A DNA stretch of 64,000 nt, from NCBI GenBank assembly GCA_913020115.1, contig CAJWBQ010000002.1:166296-230295 (forward strand), in the 5' to 3' direction. A program made the position numbers and the translations under genes. Each line of letters begins with the position of its first letter. Positions within the stretch are counted from its first letter, which is position 1. Below are positions 34,010-42,876 of the stretch, piece after piece. The stretch is from an uncultured Cellvibrionales bacterium. GTDB taxonomy: Bacteria; Pseudomonadota; Gammaproteobacteria; Pseudomonadales; Cellvibrionaceae. The notes under the pieces are model-generated. The model ran no database searches, was not told the DNA's origin, and saw only the letters and a program-made list of their open reading frames with translations.

Positions 34010-36460
34010 CTAAGTAGTAAGCATTAATTTGTCTTCTATTTGCAACATAGTTTCAAATTCTTCAATAGATACGGCTGGGCTGCAAAAATAGCCTTGATAG
34101 TAATGGCAGCCATAGGCTTTCAAAAAGTTAAGCTGCTCCACATGCTCTACGCCTTCAGCCACAACCTGCAAGCCGAGCAAACGCCCCATGGTGACCATTG
34201 TTTCAACCAGCACTCGGTCATTTCGATCGTCCATTAAGTCGCGAACAAAACTTTGGTCGATTTTAAGTACAGCCACTGGCAATCGTTTTAAATAACTGAT
34301 CGAAGAGTAGCCCGTGCCAAAGTCGTCAAGAGAAAAGCTAACGCCCTGAGCCGCGAGTATTTCCATGGTGCTAATAGTTTCGTCAACATTTTGAATAACC
34401 ACCCCTTCAGTGATTTCAATATCCAGAGAATTGGCAGGAATCGGAATAGCCTGCAAGGTTTCGCTTACACCTTCGGCAAAGCTCTTACTCCGGAACTGAC
34501 GCGGGCTAATATTAATGCTAAGCCGCATGCCATCCTCCCAAAAGCCTCGAGCTTCAAAATCTTGCAAAGCGCGACAAGCTTGCTCCAGAACCCATTGCCC
34601 CACCTCCAAAATTAAGCCCGAGGTTTCTAATACAGGAATGAATTCGGCAGGAGAAATAGTACCCTTCTCTGGATGCTGCCAACGAAGTAAAGCTTCGGCA
34701 CCTACGAGGCGACCCGAGGCAACGTCAACCTTAGGCTGGTAGAAGAGTTCAAACTGATCGTTTTCTAAGGCGCGATGCAAATCACCTTCCATCACTAACT
34801 GGCGACTTACCTTATCGGCCATGTCTTTGTTGAAAAATTCGATTGAATCGCGGCCCTTTTCTTTGACCTGATACATCGCGGTATCCGCGTAGCGCAACAA
34901 CTCGTGAACGGTACTGTCTTTGTCTGGATAAACCACGACACCGACACTACACGTTACCCTTAATTCCATATCGTCGTGGAGGTAGGGCGCCGAAATACGC
35001 TGACGAATCTTTTCACCGATCTCGCCCGCTCTTAAGGCGGCGGCAGCCAAATCTTGATCGAGCACGGTGAGCACTACCACAAACTCGTCGCCACTCAAAC
35101 GCGCCACCAAGTCTTCATCTCGCACCGACTCAAGTAATCGCCCTGCCACTTCTTTCAAAACTACGTCACCCACCGGGTGGCCCAGAGAGTCGTTAATGGT
35201 TTTAAACTGATCCAAGTCGATAAACAACAAGGCCCCATTATACCCGTGGCGCGAAGCTCTGCGTATTTCATGTTCCAAGCGCTCAACCAAGTGTATGCGA
35301 TTTGGCAAGTTAGTGAGCGCATCATGATAGGCCATATATTCCATCTTAGCCTGAGCTTGGCGCCGGTCTGTTATGTCATTGGAGACAACTAAAGCGACGA
35401 TTTCGTCATAAAATTCAAGAGGTATTATGTGGGTTTGCCAGTAACACAGGTTGCCGTCTAAGGATTTATAAGTCTCTTCTATGGCCTCAATACTGACATT
35501 GTTTTTAATCACGCTGGCATCCATGCGCAGCATCTCTTCAACATCAGTGTGCATCTGCTGCACTAACTCGCTAATGTGGCAGTTTTGCATGCTCTCAGGG
35601 CTTCGACCCAAAAAATTCGCCAGAGCCTTATTTGCGAAAATATACCGCCCTTCTAAATTGCGCGCTCCAACCATAACCGGCAGATTATCGATAATTTGTC
35701 GAACGTGCTCTTCACTTTTCCGCAGCGCAAGTTCCACCGCCCGCCTCTTAGCCAGCGACAACTCCACAGCATCTAGTAAATAGTTTGAGCTTGAAACCAC
35801 CTGAGCCAATTCATCATCACGATTTATAGACAGTGGAGTAAGACGCCTCTCACCGGGCTTCTCTGGGTTAATAAGCTGGATTTCTTTCGCCAAGCGAATG
35901 AGAGGTTTGGTCAACATGGTATAAAAAGCGAAAAACAACATCAGCACTAAGAGCATGTTACGCAGCATGCCAGCACCAATAATCAAGCCCGAGCGATTAA
36001 AAAAGCCACTGAGTGCTCGGTCGATATCAATATGCAATTCCAATGTGCCGCGCACCGATTCGCCATAGCCTGGAATGACCAAGGGAGACGGGTAAACAGG
36101 GGTGGGGTCTTCTGTGATCCAACGAGTGAGCCAGCGTGTTGGCGTCGCCTCTCGCTCTCGCTCGCCTTCCGCGAGTACATTACCTAATTCATCGGCAATT
36201 TTTACGCGAAATACAAAATCATAGCTAAGTAGGCCGTTCACAACTTCCTGAGAGAGGTCATTGTCTAGGGTATGAACTGCACGGGCTGCGGGCGGTGTGG
36301 CCACCTCAATAACGGTTTGGACTAAGGTGTCTAATTCTTGCTGTTGGCCATCTAGGTCTAAATAGAGCTGCAATGAGCTCATTGCAAAACCCAATACAAA
36401 GGCCAAAACCACACCCACTTTCGCGAGACGAAATGAAATACCACGGAAAAATGCCTGCAC
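34010..36460 (-). CDS. Membrane PAS-GGDEF-EAL protein, probable c-di-GMP phosphodiesterase
   Basis: The 816-aa protein has two membrane helices (residues ~13-32 and ~158-182) around a periplasmic sensor of about 125 residues, then a HAMP-like linker (~185-245), a PAS domain (~250-370), GGDEF (~375-540) and EAL (~550-805). The GGDEF site is changed to SGDEF (RLSGDEFVVV), so cyclase activity is uncertain. The EAL domain looks active: GAEALLRW, NISPRQF, ITEGV, DDFGTGYSSISYL and KIDQSFVRDL are all present. It probably degrades c-di-GMP in response to an unknown periplasmic signal. The gene is alone on its strand here. Confidence 0.9.
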   Translation of the reverse strand: MQAFFRGISFRLAKVGVVLAFVLGFAMSSLQLYLDLDGQQQELDTLVQTVIEVATPPAARAVHTLDNDLSQEVVNGLLSYDFVFRVKIADELGNVLAEGEREREATPTRWLTRWITEDPTPVYPSPLVIPGYGESVRGTLELHIDIDRALSGFFNRSGLIIGAGMLRNMLLVLMLFFAFYTMLTKPLIRLAKEIQLINPEKPGERRLTPLSINRDDELAQVVSSSNYLLDAVELSLAKRRAVELALRKSEEHVRQIIDNLPVMVGARNLEGRYIFANKALANFLGRSPESMQNCHISELVQQMHTDVEEMLRMDASVIKNNVSIEAIEETYKSLDGNLCYWQTHIIPLEFYDEIVALVVSNDITDRRQAQAKMEYMAYHDALTNLPNRIHLVERLEHEIRRASRHGYNGALLFIDLDQFKTINDSLGHPVGDVVLKEVAGRLLESVRDEDLVARLSGDEFVVVLTVLDQDLAAAALRAGEIGEKIRQRISAPYLHDDMELRVTCSVGVVVYPDKDSTVHELLRYADTAMYQVKEKGRDSIEFFNKDMADKVSRQLVMEGDLHRALENDQFELFYQPKVDVASGRLVGAEALLRWQHPEKGTISPAEFIPVLETSGLILEVGQWVLEQACRALQDFEARGFWEDGMRLSINISPRQFRSKSFAEGVSETLQAIPIPANSLDIEITEGVVIQNVDETISTMEILAAQGVSFSLDDFGTGYSSISYLKRLPVAVLKIDQSFVRDLMDDRNDRVLVETMVTMGRLLGLQVVAEGVEHVEQLNFLKAYGCHYYQGYFCSPAVSIEEFETMLQIEDKLMLTT

Positions 36461-36640
36461 TAGCCTTCCTCAATATACGGCGGCACGCTCAAATTGAGCT
36501 ACACCTACATTGGCCCTTCTGACTGGATACAAAGGCAGATTATATTCAACCTGAGCTATTGCAACCTTACAGACCATGCTTTAAGTCTAGTACATACATA
36601 AATCACTTATAATACAAGTGCCTAGATAAATTTCTCAGAT

Positions 36641-36669
36641 AAAAAAGCCACTCATTATTATGAGTGGCT
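36641..36669 (-). terminator. Terminator after ald
   Basis: AGCCACTCA (36646-36654) and TGAGTGGCT (36661-36669) form a perfect 9-bp stem around TTATTA. On the minus strand it runs into TTTTTT. It lies about 30 bases past the ald stop codon. Confidence 0.85.
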
Positions 36670-36699
36670 GCGATAGTTTTCGCCAAGGTCTCACAGATT

Positions 36700-37827
36700 C
36701 TATGATGCCATTACAGACAGCGCCTCTCTTGGGTCTACATAGTCGTAGCCCAAAACATCGGCCACGGCCTTATAGGTGACCTGCCCCGCATGTACATTAA
36801 GGCCATTTAGCAGGTGTTTGTCAGCCCAAAGTGCCTTCGCCGCTCCTCGGTTTGCCAGTGATACGGCAAAAGGCAAGGTCGCGTTGGTGAGCGCCATTGT
36901 CGCAGTACGCGCAACACCCCCAGGCATGTTTGCCACACAGTAGTGAACCACGCCCTCTTCCACGTACGTTGGGTCTTGATGTGTAGTGGCTTTGGAGGTT
37001 TCAAAACACCCCCCTTGGTCAATGGCAACATCGACTACTACGGCACCATCTTTCATCTTTTTCAGAATTTCGCGAGTCAGCAGCTTAGGGGCTGCGGCGC
37101 CCGGAATTAAAACCGCGCCGATGACTAGGTCTGCACTTACAGCATATGTCTCTAGCGCGTCGGTCGTTGAATATACGCATTTCAAGCGCCCGCCGAACTC
37201 AGCATCTAATTGTCGTAAGCGTGGCAGCGAACGATCGAGAATCGTGACATCTGCGCCCATACCAACCGCCATAGTGGCGGCTTGAGTGCCTACAACACCA
37301 CCACCCACAATAAGCACCTTGGCTGGAGCAACGCCAGGCACGCCGCCCAACAAAGCCCCCAAGCCACCCTGAGCTTTTTCAAGGTGATGGGCTCCGGCTT
37401 GAACCGACATGCGGCCCGCTACCTCCGACATGGGCGCTAACAGTGGCAGGCCACCCCGCTCGTCGGTCACGGTTTCATAAGCCACGCAGGTGGCTCCTGA
37501 GGCCACCAGCAGCTCAGTTTGCTGAGGGTCTGGTGCCAAATGCAGATAGGTGAACAGTAATTGTCCCGGGCGAAGCATCTTACATTCGCCTGCCTGAGGC
37601 TCCTTTACTTTAATAATCATTTCCGCTGAGGCGAAAATCTCCTCGGGAGTGTCGATTAGACGCGCTCCGGCCGCCAGATATTGATCGTTATCAAAACCAA
37701 TGGCAGTACCACCTTCACTTTCTACCCAGACTTCATGGCCATTGGCCACAAGCTCTCTCACGCCCGCGGGGGTCAATCCAATACGGTACTCGTGGTTTTT
37801 TATCTCTTTTGGTACACCGATTAACAT
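36700..37827 (-). CDS. ald: Alanine dehydrogenase
   Basis: The enzyme interconverts L-alanine and pyruvate with NAD and ammonia. The 375-aa product is full length for the family. Marks include MLIGVPKEIKNHEYRIGLTP at the start (the pyruvate-binding Arg and the Lys of the KxxE region), the catalytic-type His in LFTYLHLAPD, and the NAD-binding loop VLIVGGGVVGTQAATMAVGMGADV (core GGGVVGTQAA). The late NMPGGVARTATMALTNATLP segment is diagnostic. A divergent Lrp-type regulator lies 164 bases upstream, so control by alanine through that regulator is likely. Confidence 0.95.
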   Translation of the reverse strand: MLIGVPKEIKNHEYRIGLTPAGVRELVANGHEVWVESEGGTAIGFDNDQYLAAGARLIDTPEEIFASAEMIIKVKEPQAGECKMLRPGQLLFTYLHLAPDPQQTELLVASGATCVAYETVTDERGGLPLLAPMSEVAGRMSVQAGAHHLEKAQGGLGALLGGVPGVAPAKVLIVGGGVVGTQAATMAVGMGADVTILDRSLPRLRQLDAEFGGRLKCVYSTTDALETYAVSADLVIGAVLIPGAAAPKLLTREILKKMKDGAVVVDVAIDQGGCFETSKATTHQDPTYVEEGVVHYCVANMPGGVARTATMALTNATLPFAVSLANRGAAKALWADKHLLNGLNVHAGQVTYKAVADVLGYDYVDPREALSVMAS

Positions 37828-37865
37828 GACACTAGCCTCATCAAATATTAGGGTCTTTTATGAAT

Positions 37866-37881
37866 TGCTACCTTCGTAGCA
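37866..37881. promoter_or_regulatory. Inverted repeat between ald and lrp-like genes
   Basis: TGCTAC-CTTC-GTAGCA is a perfect 6-bp inverted repeat, 39 bases upstream of the ald ATG in the region shared with the divergent regulator. It may be an operator or a small RNA hairpin in the ald leader. It does not match a known Lrp consensus well. Confidence 0.35.
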
Positions 37882-37991
37882 TGAGCGCAAGTATAAATAG
37901 TCACAGGAAGAGAATCCTTGACTGATACGCCTCATATGTAGTGGAATCAACTGCCCAATATACACAAATGGTTAATTTCACTAGGTGAGTC

Positions 37992-38477
37992 ATGAATAAA
38001 CGTGCGAAAGAGCTAAGTACAATCGACAAAAACATCATTCGTGTTCTCCAGAAGCAGGGTCGCATGTCGTACGCTGAACTGTCTCGTCAGGTAGGTCTAA
38101 GCGCCACGCCCTGCATGGAGCGAGTGAAGCGCTTAGAAAAAGACGGCGTTATTCAAGGTTATAGCGCTCTTATCAACCCTGAATTTCTCGATGCGGCATT
38201 GGTGGTGTTTGTACAAATCCGTCTTGTACGGTCCTCGCAAGACATTTTTGAAGAGTTTCGCTCAGCCGCAGCCGCCCTTGCTGAAGTGCAGGAGTGTTAC
38301 TTGGTGTCGGGGAATTTCGACTACTTAATTAAGGCCCGTGTGGCTGATATGGGCGCCTACAGAGAGTTTTATGGTGAGACTTTACTCACTTTGCCAGGTG
38401 TACAGGAGTGCACAAGTTACGTGGTAATGGAGCAGGTAAAGGAAACGCTGGAAGTTCCAGTTCATTACAACCGCTGA
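37992..38477 (+). CDS. Lrp/AsnC family regulator
   Basis: The 161-aa product has an N-terminal helix-turn-helix (IDKNIIRVLQKQGRMSYAELSRQVGLSATPC; key helix ELSRQVGLSATPCMERVKRL) and a C-terminal AsnC/RAM ligand-binding domain (VQECYLVSGNFDYLIKARV), as in Lrp. It is closest in pattern to Lrp/AlaR-type proteins that control alanine use. It is divergent from ald, so it is probably its regulator; alanine or leucine would be the likely ligand. The gene is in the 150-165 aa range of the family. Confidence 0.92.
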   Translation: MNKRAKELSTIDKNIIRVLQKQGRMSYAELSRQVGLSATPCMERVKRLEKDGVIQGYSALINPEFLDAALVVFVQIRLVRSSQDIFEEFRSAAAALAEVQECYLVSGNFDYLIKARVADMGAYREFYGETLLTLPGVQECTSYVVMEQVKETLEVPVHYNR

Positions 38478-38516
38478 AGAACGAGCGAGCCCACATCGAG
38501 CGTGTGAGCAATGCTA

Positions 38517-38885
38517 TTAGGTATCAATGCTCCTGCGGCCCATAGTGGCCCTTCTGTCGGGCACAATGGCTGAACCGCGATATAGCCCACGACGGTCTTG
38601 AAGTAAGCGCCGCTTTTCGGCCCGGCGGTCTTTTGTCCTAGGAATACCTGCCTCCATCTCCTCTACCCAAGCCGTACCGCCGGCTTCAATCAAAGCCTTA
38701 CAATATTTTTCGGCAACGTTGAGAGAAATATGGCGCTTTATGGAGATAGGCTTACGAGAATTCATCTGCTTGAGGGTAGCGCTGTTCAAATTGAATTTTG
38801 CGCGTAAATTCGCCATAGCGACACGAGCCGTATTACTGTTAGTAAACTTGTCGATGTAAAAAACCTCATACAGCGTTTTAGCCAA
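38517..38885 (-). CDS. Hypothetical basic protein, 122 aa
   Basis: The family is not recognised. The N-terminal ~85 residues look folded (TLYEVFYIDKFTNSNTARVA, then SLNVAEKYCKALIEAGGTAWVEEM), with a helix-and-strand pattern seen in small domains that average neighbouring residues, such as SPOR- or ACT-like folds. The last ~40 residues are very rich in Arg and Asp (KDRRAEKRRLLQDRRG, VPDRRATMGRRS), probably disordered and able to bind nucleic acid or acidic partners. It converges on the lrp-like gene and is upstream of nothing on its strand except a 43-base gap from ttcA. AGGAGGT lies 8 bases before the ATG, a very strong ribosome binding site. Confidence 0.75.
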   Translation of the reverse strand: MAKTLYEVFYIDKFTNSNTARVAMANLRAKFNLNSATLKQMNSRKPISIKRHISLNVAEKYCKALIEAGGTAWVEEMEAGIPRTKDRRAEKRRLLQDRRGLYRGSAIVPDRRATMGRRSIDT

Positions 38886-38928
38886 AACTCACCTCCTTTT
38901 GTAATTATCTCACTAGCGAGTCTGGCCG

Positions 38929-39822
38929 CTAGTCAACCGCCACGGTATCAATGAACTGTAATGGATCTACAGCTTCGCGTACATGGGCATTTTCAAATTG
39001 ATAGGCGGGTTTATCACCGCTGCGATCAATACTTAAGTCTTTAAAATTAAACAGCTCATTGTCCGCCAGTTGGGAAGGCGAAACATTTTGCATCGCACCA
39101 AAGATTGCACTGCTCCGACCTGGGAACTCCTGTTCCCAATTAAGTAGCATTTTTTTCACCATCTGACGCTGTAAATTTTCTTGGGAACCGCACAAATTAC
39201 AGGGAATAATGGGGTATTTACGCAATTTAGCCCACTCCTCCAATTCACTTTCTCGACAGTAAGCCATAGGTCGAATAACGATATTACGCCCACTATCAGC
39301 CAACAACTTCGGTGGCATAGACTTGAGACTGGCGCCATAAAAAAGATTCAGAAACAGTGTTTCAATCATATCGTCACGATGATGGCCCAAGGCAATTTTA
39401 TTAGCGCCAATATCTTCCGCAAAGCTGTAAAGCGTACCACGACGAAGGCGCGAGCAAAGACCGCAGGTCGTTTTACCTTCCGGAATTTTGTCTTTCACCA
39501 CACTATAAGTATCTTTCTCGATTATTTTGTAAGATACCCCAACCGAGGCCAGATATTGCGGCAAGACATGCTCCGGAAAGCCAGGCTGCTTCTGATCCAT
39601 ATTCACAGCGACCAATTCAAAGTTAATGGGCGCTGTTTTTTGCAGAGTCATCAATAGATCTAACATCGCAAAAGAATCCTTTCCTCCTGACAAGCAGACC
39701 ATTATTTTATCGCCCTCCTCTACCATATTGTAGTCGGCAATCGCCTTGCCCACATTATGGCGCAGGCGCTTTTCCAGCTTTTTGGTGGCGAGTGCTTCGG
39801 GATTTAATTGGGGCGTGCTCAT
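38929..39822 (-). CDS. ttcA: tRNA 2-thiocytidine(32) synthetase TtcA
   Basis: TtcA thiolates C32 of certain tRNAs, using ATP and an iron-sulfur cluster. The 297-aa product has the PP-loop [13 protein letters not shown] near residue 45. Two CxxC pairs, [10 protein letters not shown] and [13 protein letters not shown], hold the cluster and are both intact. [20 protein letters not shown] is another family mark. It is followed by the unknown basic protein gene on the same strand. Confidence 0.96.
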   Translation of the reverse strand: MSTPQLNPEALATKKLEKRLRHNVGKAIADYNMVEEGDKIMVCLSGGKDSFAMLDLLMTLQKTAPINFELVAVNMDQKQPGFPEHVLPQYLASVGVSYKIIEKDTYSVVKDKIPEGKTTCGLCSRLRRGTLYSFAEDIGANKIALGHHRDDMIETLFLNLFYGASLKSMPPKLLADSGRNIVIRPMAYCRESELEEWAKLRKYPIIPCNLCGSQENLQRQMVKKMLLNWEQEFPGRSSAIFGAMQNVSPSQLADNELFNFKDLSIDRSGDKPAYQFENAHVREAVDPLQFIDTVAVD

Positions 39823-40087
39823 ACATGGGTGTCCGGTAGAATTACAGTGGCCGTTTAGCAGGCGCGTATTGTACGGTTTTTAGCCCAGAGAGGAAACGCA
39901 CCATCTCGCTTTGCCGCTATCACGGCAGCGCCTTGCCGACTGAAATACACAGAACTGCCGCCGTCTATCCCCGCGGCAGCGAGGCACACCGAATAAGCAG
40001 CAGAATTTATGGGCTGTAGACGACTCACCAGACTGGCACAAGGATTGCTAAACTCTCAGTAACATACTATTTCAGGAACCCTTGGGC
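39823..40087. other. Intergenic region between ttcA and second PilZ gene
   Basis: This 265-base gap separates divergent genes and presumably holds both promoters. I see no distinct operator or RNA structure. A CTCAGTAACATACTATTTC stretch just before the PilZ gene may hold a -10 element. Confidence 0.4.
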
Positions 40088-40960
40088 ATGACAATTTTGC
40101 AAGCCGTAATGCAAAAATTCTCCGGAAAATCTTCCTCAGAGCTCTCTCAGCTTGCGAAGAGTCTGTGGCAAGACAAAGGCCGTGAGCTGACACCAGCGAG
40201 TGAGAACCCAAGCGCGCCAGTGGCTGCGAAACCAATACAACTGCCTCGGTCGCTCAATTTAGCCGAACTGTCCCAGCGCTATGCACCCCTTATCAACCTT
40301 CAAGCGAAGCGACAACTGCTAGAAGTGATCGTGCACGAAGCTGACAATTCACAGCGACACCAGAGCTATCAGAGTATTATTCTCGATATCAACTTACCCG
40401 GCCGCTATTTACTGCTGGACGACTTGTTTCCTAGTAAATCGGGCGGCGCCGCAAACTTAGGCGATCTATTAACCATACGTCACCACAGAGACGGACGCTT
40501 GCTGAGTTTTGTTTCAAGAATCATTCATATTAGTTACAGCCATGGTTCTCCCTGCTATGCCGTTGAACTGCCTGAGGATGTTGGCTATCGGCAACGCCGC
40601 CTGTATCCACGGATGAGTTACAACAATCAGCAGCCGCTAACGGTTCGATTGCGCTCTCCCTGGAAAACGCCCTGGTTTGCAACGGCTCACAATTTGTCGG
40701 CAGGTGGCATGCGTTTGTCTGTCGGCGGCAACATCTTGGAACAATTGAATCGCGGCAGTGTGATGCCCTTGTGCGAATTTCGTTTGGGCGGCGATTTAAA
40801 TATTAGCTGCCAAGCGAAAATTAAGGGATTTAAATTTGTCGGCAGACCCTATCGCCACACTCAGGTGAGTGTGGAATTTATAGGTTTAAACCCCCAGAGG
40901 CGACTTCAGATTCAGCAGTATATAAACGCTTTGCTGAATGACCCTGTCATTGCAGCTTAG
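40088..40960 (+). CDS. Second YcgR-like PilZ protein
   Basis: The 290-aa product resembles the flagellar brake family: an unconserved, Ser/Ala/Pro-rich N-terminus (to about residue 60), a YcgR-like N domain (~65-180) and a PilZ domain (~183-285). The c-di-GMP motifs are present as QRRLYPR (RxxxR) and NLSAGGMRL (NxSxxG). It differs clearly from the flgMN-linked copy, so the two are paralogues, not recent duplicates. ATG at 40088 is preferred over TTG at 40082 because AGGAA lies 9 bases upstream. Its 3' end overlaps the convergent DUF6122 gene by 14 bases. Confidence 0.85.
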   Translation: MTILQAVMQKFSGKSSSELSQLAKSLWQDKGRELTPASENPSAPVAAKPIQLPRSLNLAELSQRYAPLINLQAKRQLLEVIVHEADNSQRHQSYQSIILDINLPGRYLLLDDLFPSKSGGAANLGDLLTIRHHRDGRLLSFVSRIIHISYSHGSPCYAVELPEDVGYRQRRLYPRMSYNNQQPLTVRLRSPWKTPWFATAHNLSAGGMRLSVGGNILEQLNRGSVMPLCEFRLGGDLNISCQAKIKGFKFVGRPYRHTQVSVEFIGLNPQRRLQIQQYINALLNDPVIAA

Positions 40961-41378
40961 GCCAGATTAACATTTGCTTGCGAGCCGGCCCGGCCCGCTC
41001 ATCAATAACGCCAACAATTGGTGTCACCGAAACTCTAGAACTCATCCAAACACCATTGGTTGCTTGGCAATCAATGGAATCCAATGCCATATGTAAAACC
41101 AAACCAATACCTACGAGGCGGGCTTTTGGCACAAAACATAAGGCAAAATAAAGGCCGATAAACCCGAAGTGATGCAGCGGGTGAAAACCAATACTGCATC
41201 GTTGCGGGTCATAAATTGGATCAGCCAAGATATGATCTACGTCAACTAGCATAGTCGCTAGCATTATTATTGAAGCTTTTAACCAACGCTTACGAAAAAA
41301 AAGTACCGCCACAAGCGCTGGAACAATGATGTGAAGACTTAGGTGCATTAATAACTCGCGAGTGGACCTGAAAACCAT
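40947..41378 (-). CDS. DUF6122 family membrane protein
   Basis: This is a small integral membrane protein of unknown function. It has about three to four hydrophobic segments and the pattern MLATMLVDVDHILADPIYDP followed by CSIGFHPLHHF, which I recall as typical of the DUF6122 family. The conserved Asp/His residues in DVDH, HPLHH and HMALDSIDC could bind a metal, as in related metal-dependent membrane hydrolases of the YdjM/LexA-regulated type. The frame is open from a TTG at 41399; ATG at 41378 or 41348 is more likely, and 41348 would give MHLSLHIIVPALVA, also reasonable. It is convergent with the PilZ gene and divergent from bioA. Confidence 0.7.
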   Translation of the reverse strand: MVFRSTRELLMHLSLHIIVPALVAVLFFRKRWLKASIIMLATMLVDVDHILADPIYDPQRCSIGFHPLHHFGFIGLYFALCFVPKARLVGIGLVLHMALDSIDCQATNGVWMSSRVSVTPIVGVIDERAGPARKQMLIWPKLQ

Positions 41379-41447
41379 GAATGGGCTGAAACGCGTCAAT
41401 CATAACATCCATATTCTACTGCGCTTCATTTTCCCGCCCATTCAGAT

Positions 41448-41480
41448 TAGTTAACCAAAAATCGCATTACTGGTTGACAG
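41448..41480 (+). promoter_or_regulatory. BirA biotin operator upstream of bioA
   Basis: The sequence TAGTTAACC-N15-GGTTGACAG matches the bacterial BirA site (TTGTxAACC, 14-16 bases, GGTTxACAA) at most positions of both half-sites. It lies 71 bases before the bioA ATG. It implies repression by biotin-loaded BirA. Confidence 0.75.
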
Positions 41481-41550
41481 AAAATCAGCAAAGCCTATTA
41501 TCCCTACCCATCAATTCAAATTCGCTTCCAGCAATAGGCTATTAACGATT

Positions 41551-42876
41551 ATGTCTACGACCCATCAGCCCGCAATTTCTAACGAACAAGCTCTGGCCTT
41601 TGACAAGGAACATATCTGGCACCCCTATGCTTCCTTGATTGACCCCTCGCCAAGCTACCTTGTGGAAAGCGCCAATGGTGTATATATCAATCTGGCACTG
41701 CCAAATGGTGAACAGCAAGCCGTCATTGATGGCATGTCTTCTTGGTGGTGTGCTTTACATGGCTATAACCACCCCGTGTTAAATCAGGCCATCATCGATC
41801 AAAGCCAGTCCATGGCTCACGTTATGTTTGGAGGCTTAACCCATAAACCGGCCATTGATCTATGCCGTACTCTGGTTGAAATAACACCCGCGGGTTTAAA
41901 CAAGGTCTTTCTGGCCGATTCGGGCTCAGTCGCAGTTGAAGTGGCGATTAAGATGGCTCTGCAATTTTGGCAATCTCAAGGGCGGGGTGAGAAATCACAA
42001 TTATTGTCACTGCGCAACGGATATCACGGCGATACGCTGGGGGCCATGTCGGTTTGCGACCCAGTTAATGGTATGCATCATCTATTCAAAGACAGCCTGC
42101 AGACACACCTATTTACCGAAGCTCCCAGCTGTGCATTTAATGAGCCCTGTGACAGTTCTGCCATCAGCGATTTACATAAATTACTGAGTGAAAATCATCA
42201 AAATCTGGCGGCGCTTATTCTAGAGCCCATTGTTCAAGGTGCGGGAGGTATGCGTTTTTACTCTCCAGACTACCTTAAACAAGCCAGAGCCCTTTGTAGC
42301 AAATTTGACGTATTATTAATTGCTGACGAAATTGCAACAGGGTTTGCTCGCACGGGCAAGTTGTTCGCGTGTGAACACGCGGACATAAGCCCCGATATTC
42401 TCTGTCTTGGCAAGGCCCTAACGGGTGGTTATATGACACTGGCGGCTACTCTGTGTAGCGATAAGGTTAGCGACGGAATTTGTAAGGGTGAGGCCGGTGT
42501 GTTTATGCACGGCCCCACTTTCATGGGCAATCCCCTAGCATGCGCTGTCGCAAATGCCAGCTTGAATATCTTACTGCAAAGCGATTGGGAAAATAATATT
42601 GCGCGTATTGAACAGGGCCTACTAGACGGGCTTGCGCCTTGTTCGGACTTAGACGCGGTTGCCAATGTTCGTGTTTTAGGCGCCATCGGCGTTATAGAAA
42701 TGAAAGAAGCGGTGACTATGGCTGATATTCAAGCGCTGTTTATTGAACATGGGATTTGGTTGAGACCTTTTGGGAAATTGGTTTACACCATGCCTCCATT
42801 CGTCATCAGTGACGAGGAACTCAGTCAATTAACCACGGCCATTTGCAGTAGCTTGAGCCACTATGTCAGCAAGTAG
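41551..42876 (+). CDS. bioA: Adenosylmethionine-8-amino-7-oxononanoate aminotransferase
   Basis: BioA makes 7,8-diaminopelargonic acid in biotin synthesis, using SAM as amino donor and PLP as cofactor. The 441-aa product carries the family marks DKEHIWHPYAS near the start, GMSSWWCALHGYNHP, and PLP-binding Lys288 in LGKALTGGYM; the IADEIATGFARTGK segment holds the PLP-ring Asp. It stands apart from other bio genes, which are not in the window, but has its own BirA-type operator. Its end overlaps the convergent phosphatase gene by 16 bases. Confidence 0.96.
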   Translation: MSTTHQPAISNEQALAFDKEHIWHPYASLIDPSPSYLVESANGVYINLALPNGEQQAVIDGMSSWWCALHGYNHPVLNQAIIDQSQSMAHVMFGGLTHKPAIDLCRTLVEITPAGLNKVFLADSGSVAVEVAIKMALQFWQSQGRGEKSQLLSLRNGYHGDTLGAMSVCDPVNGMHHLFKDSLQTHLFTEAPSCAFNEPCDSSAISDLHKLLSENHQNLAALILEPIVQGAGGMRFYSPDYLKQARALCSKFDVLLIADEIATGFARTGKLFACEHADISPDILCLGKALTGGYMTLAATLCSDKVSDGICKGEAGVFMHGPTFMGNPLACAVANASLNILLQSDWENNIARIEQGLLDGLAPCSDLDAVANVRVLGAIGVIEMKEAVTMADIQALFIEHGIWLRPFGKLVYTMPPFVISDEELSQLTTAICSSLSHYVSK

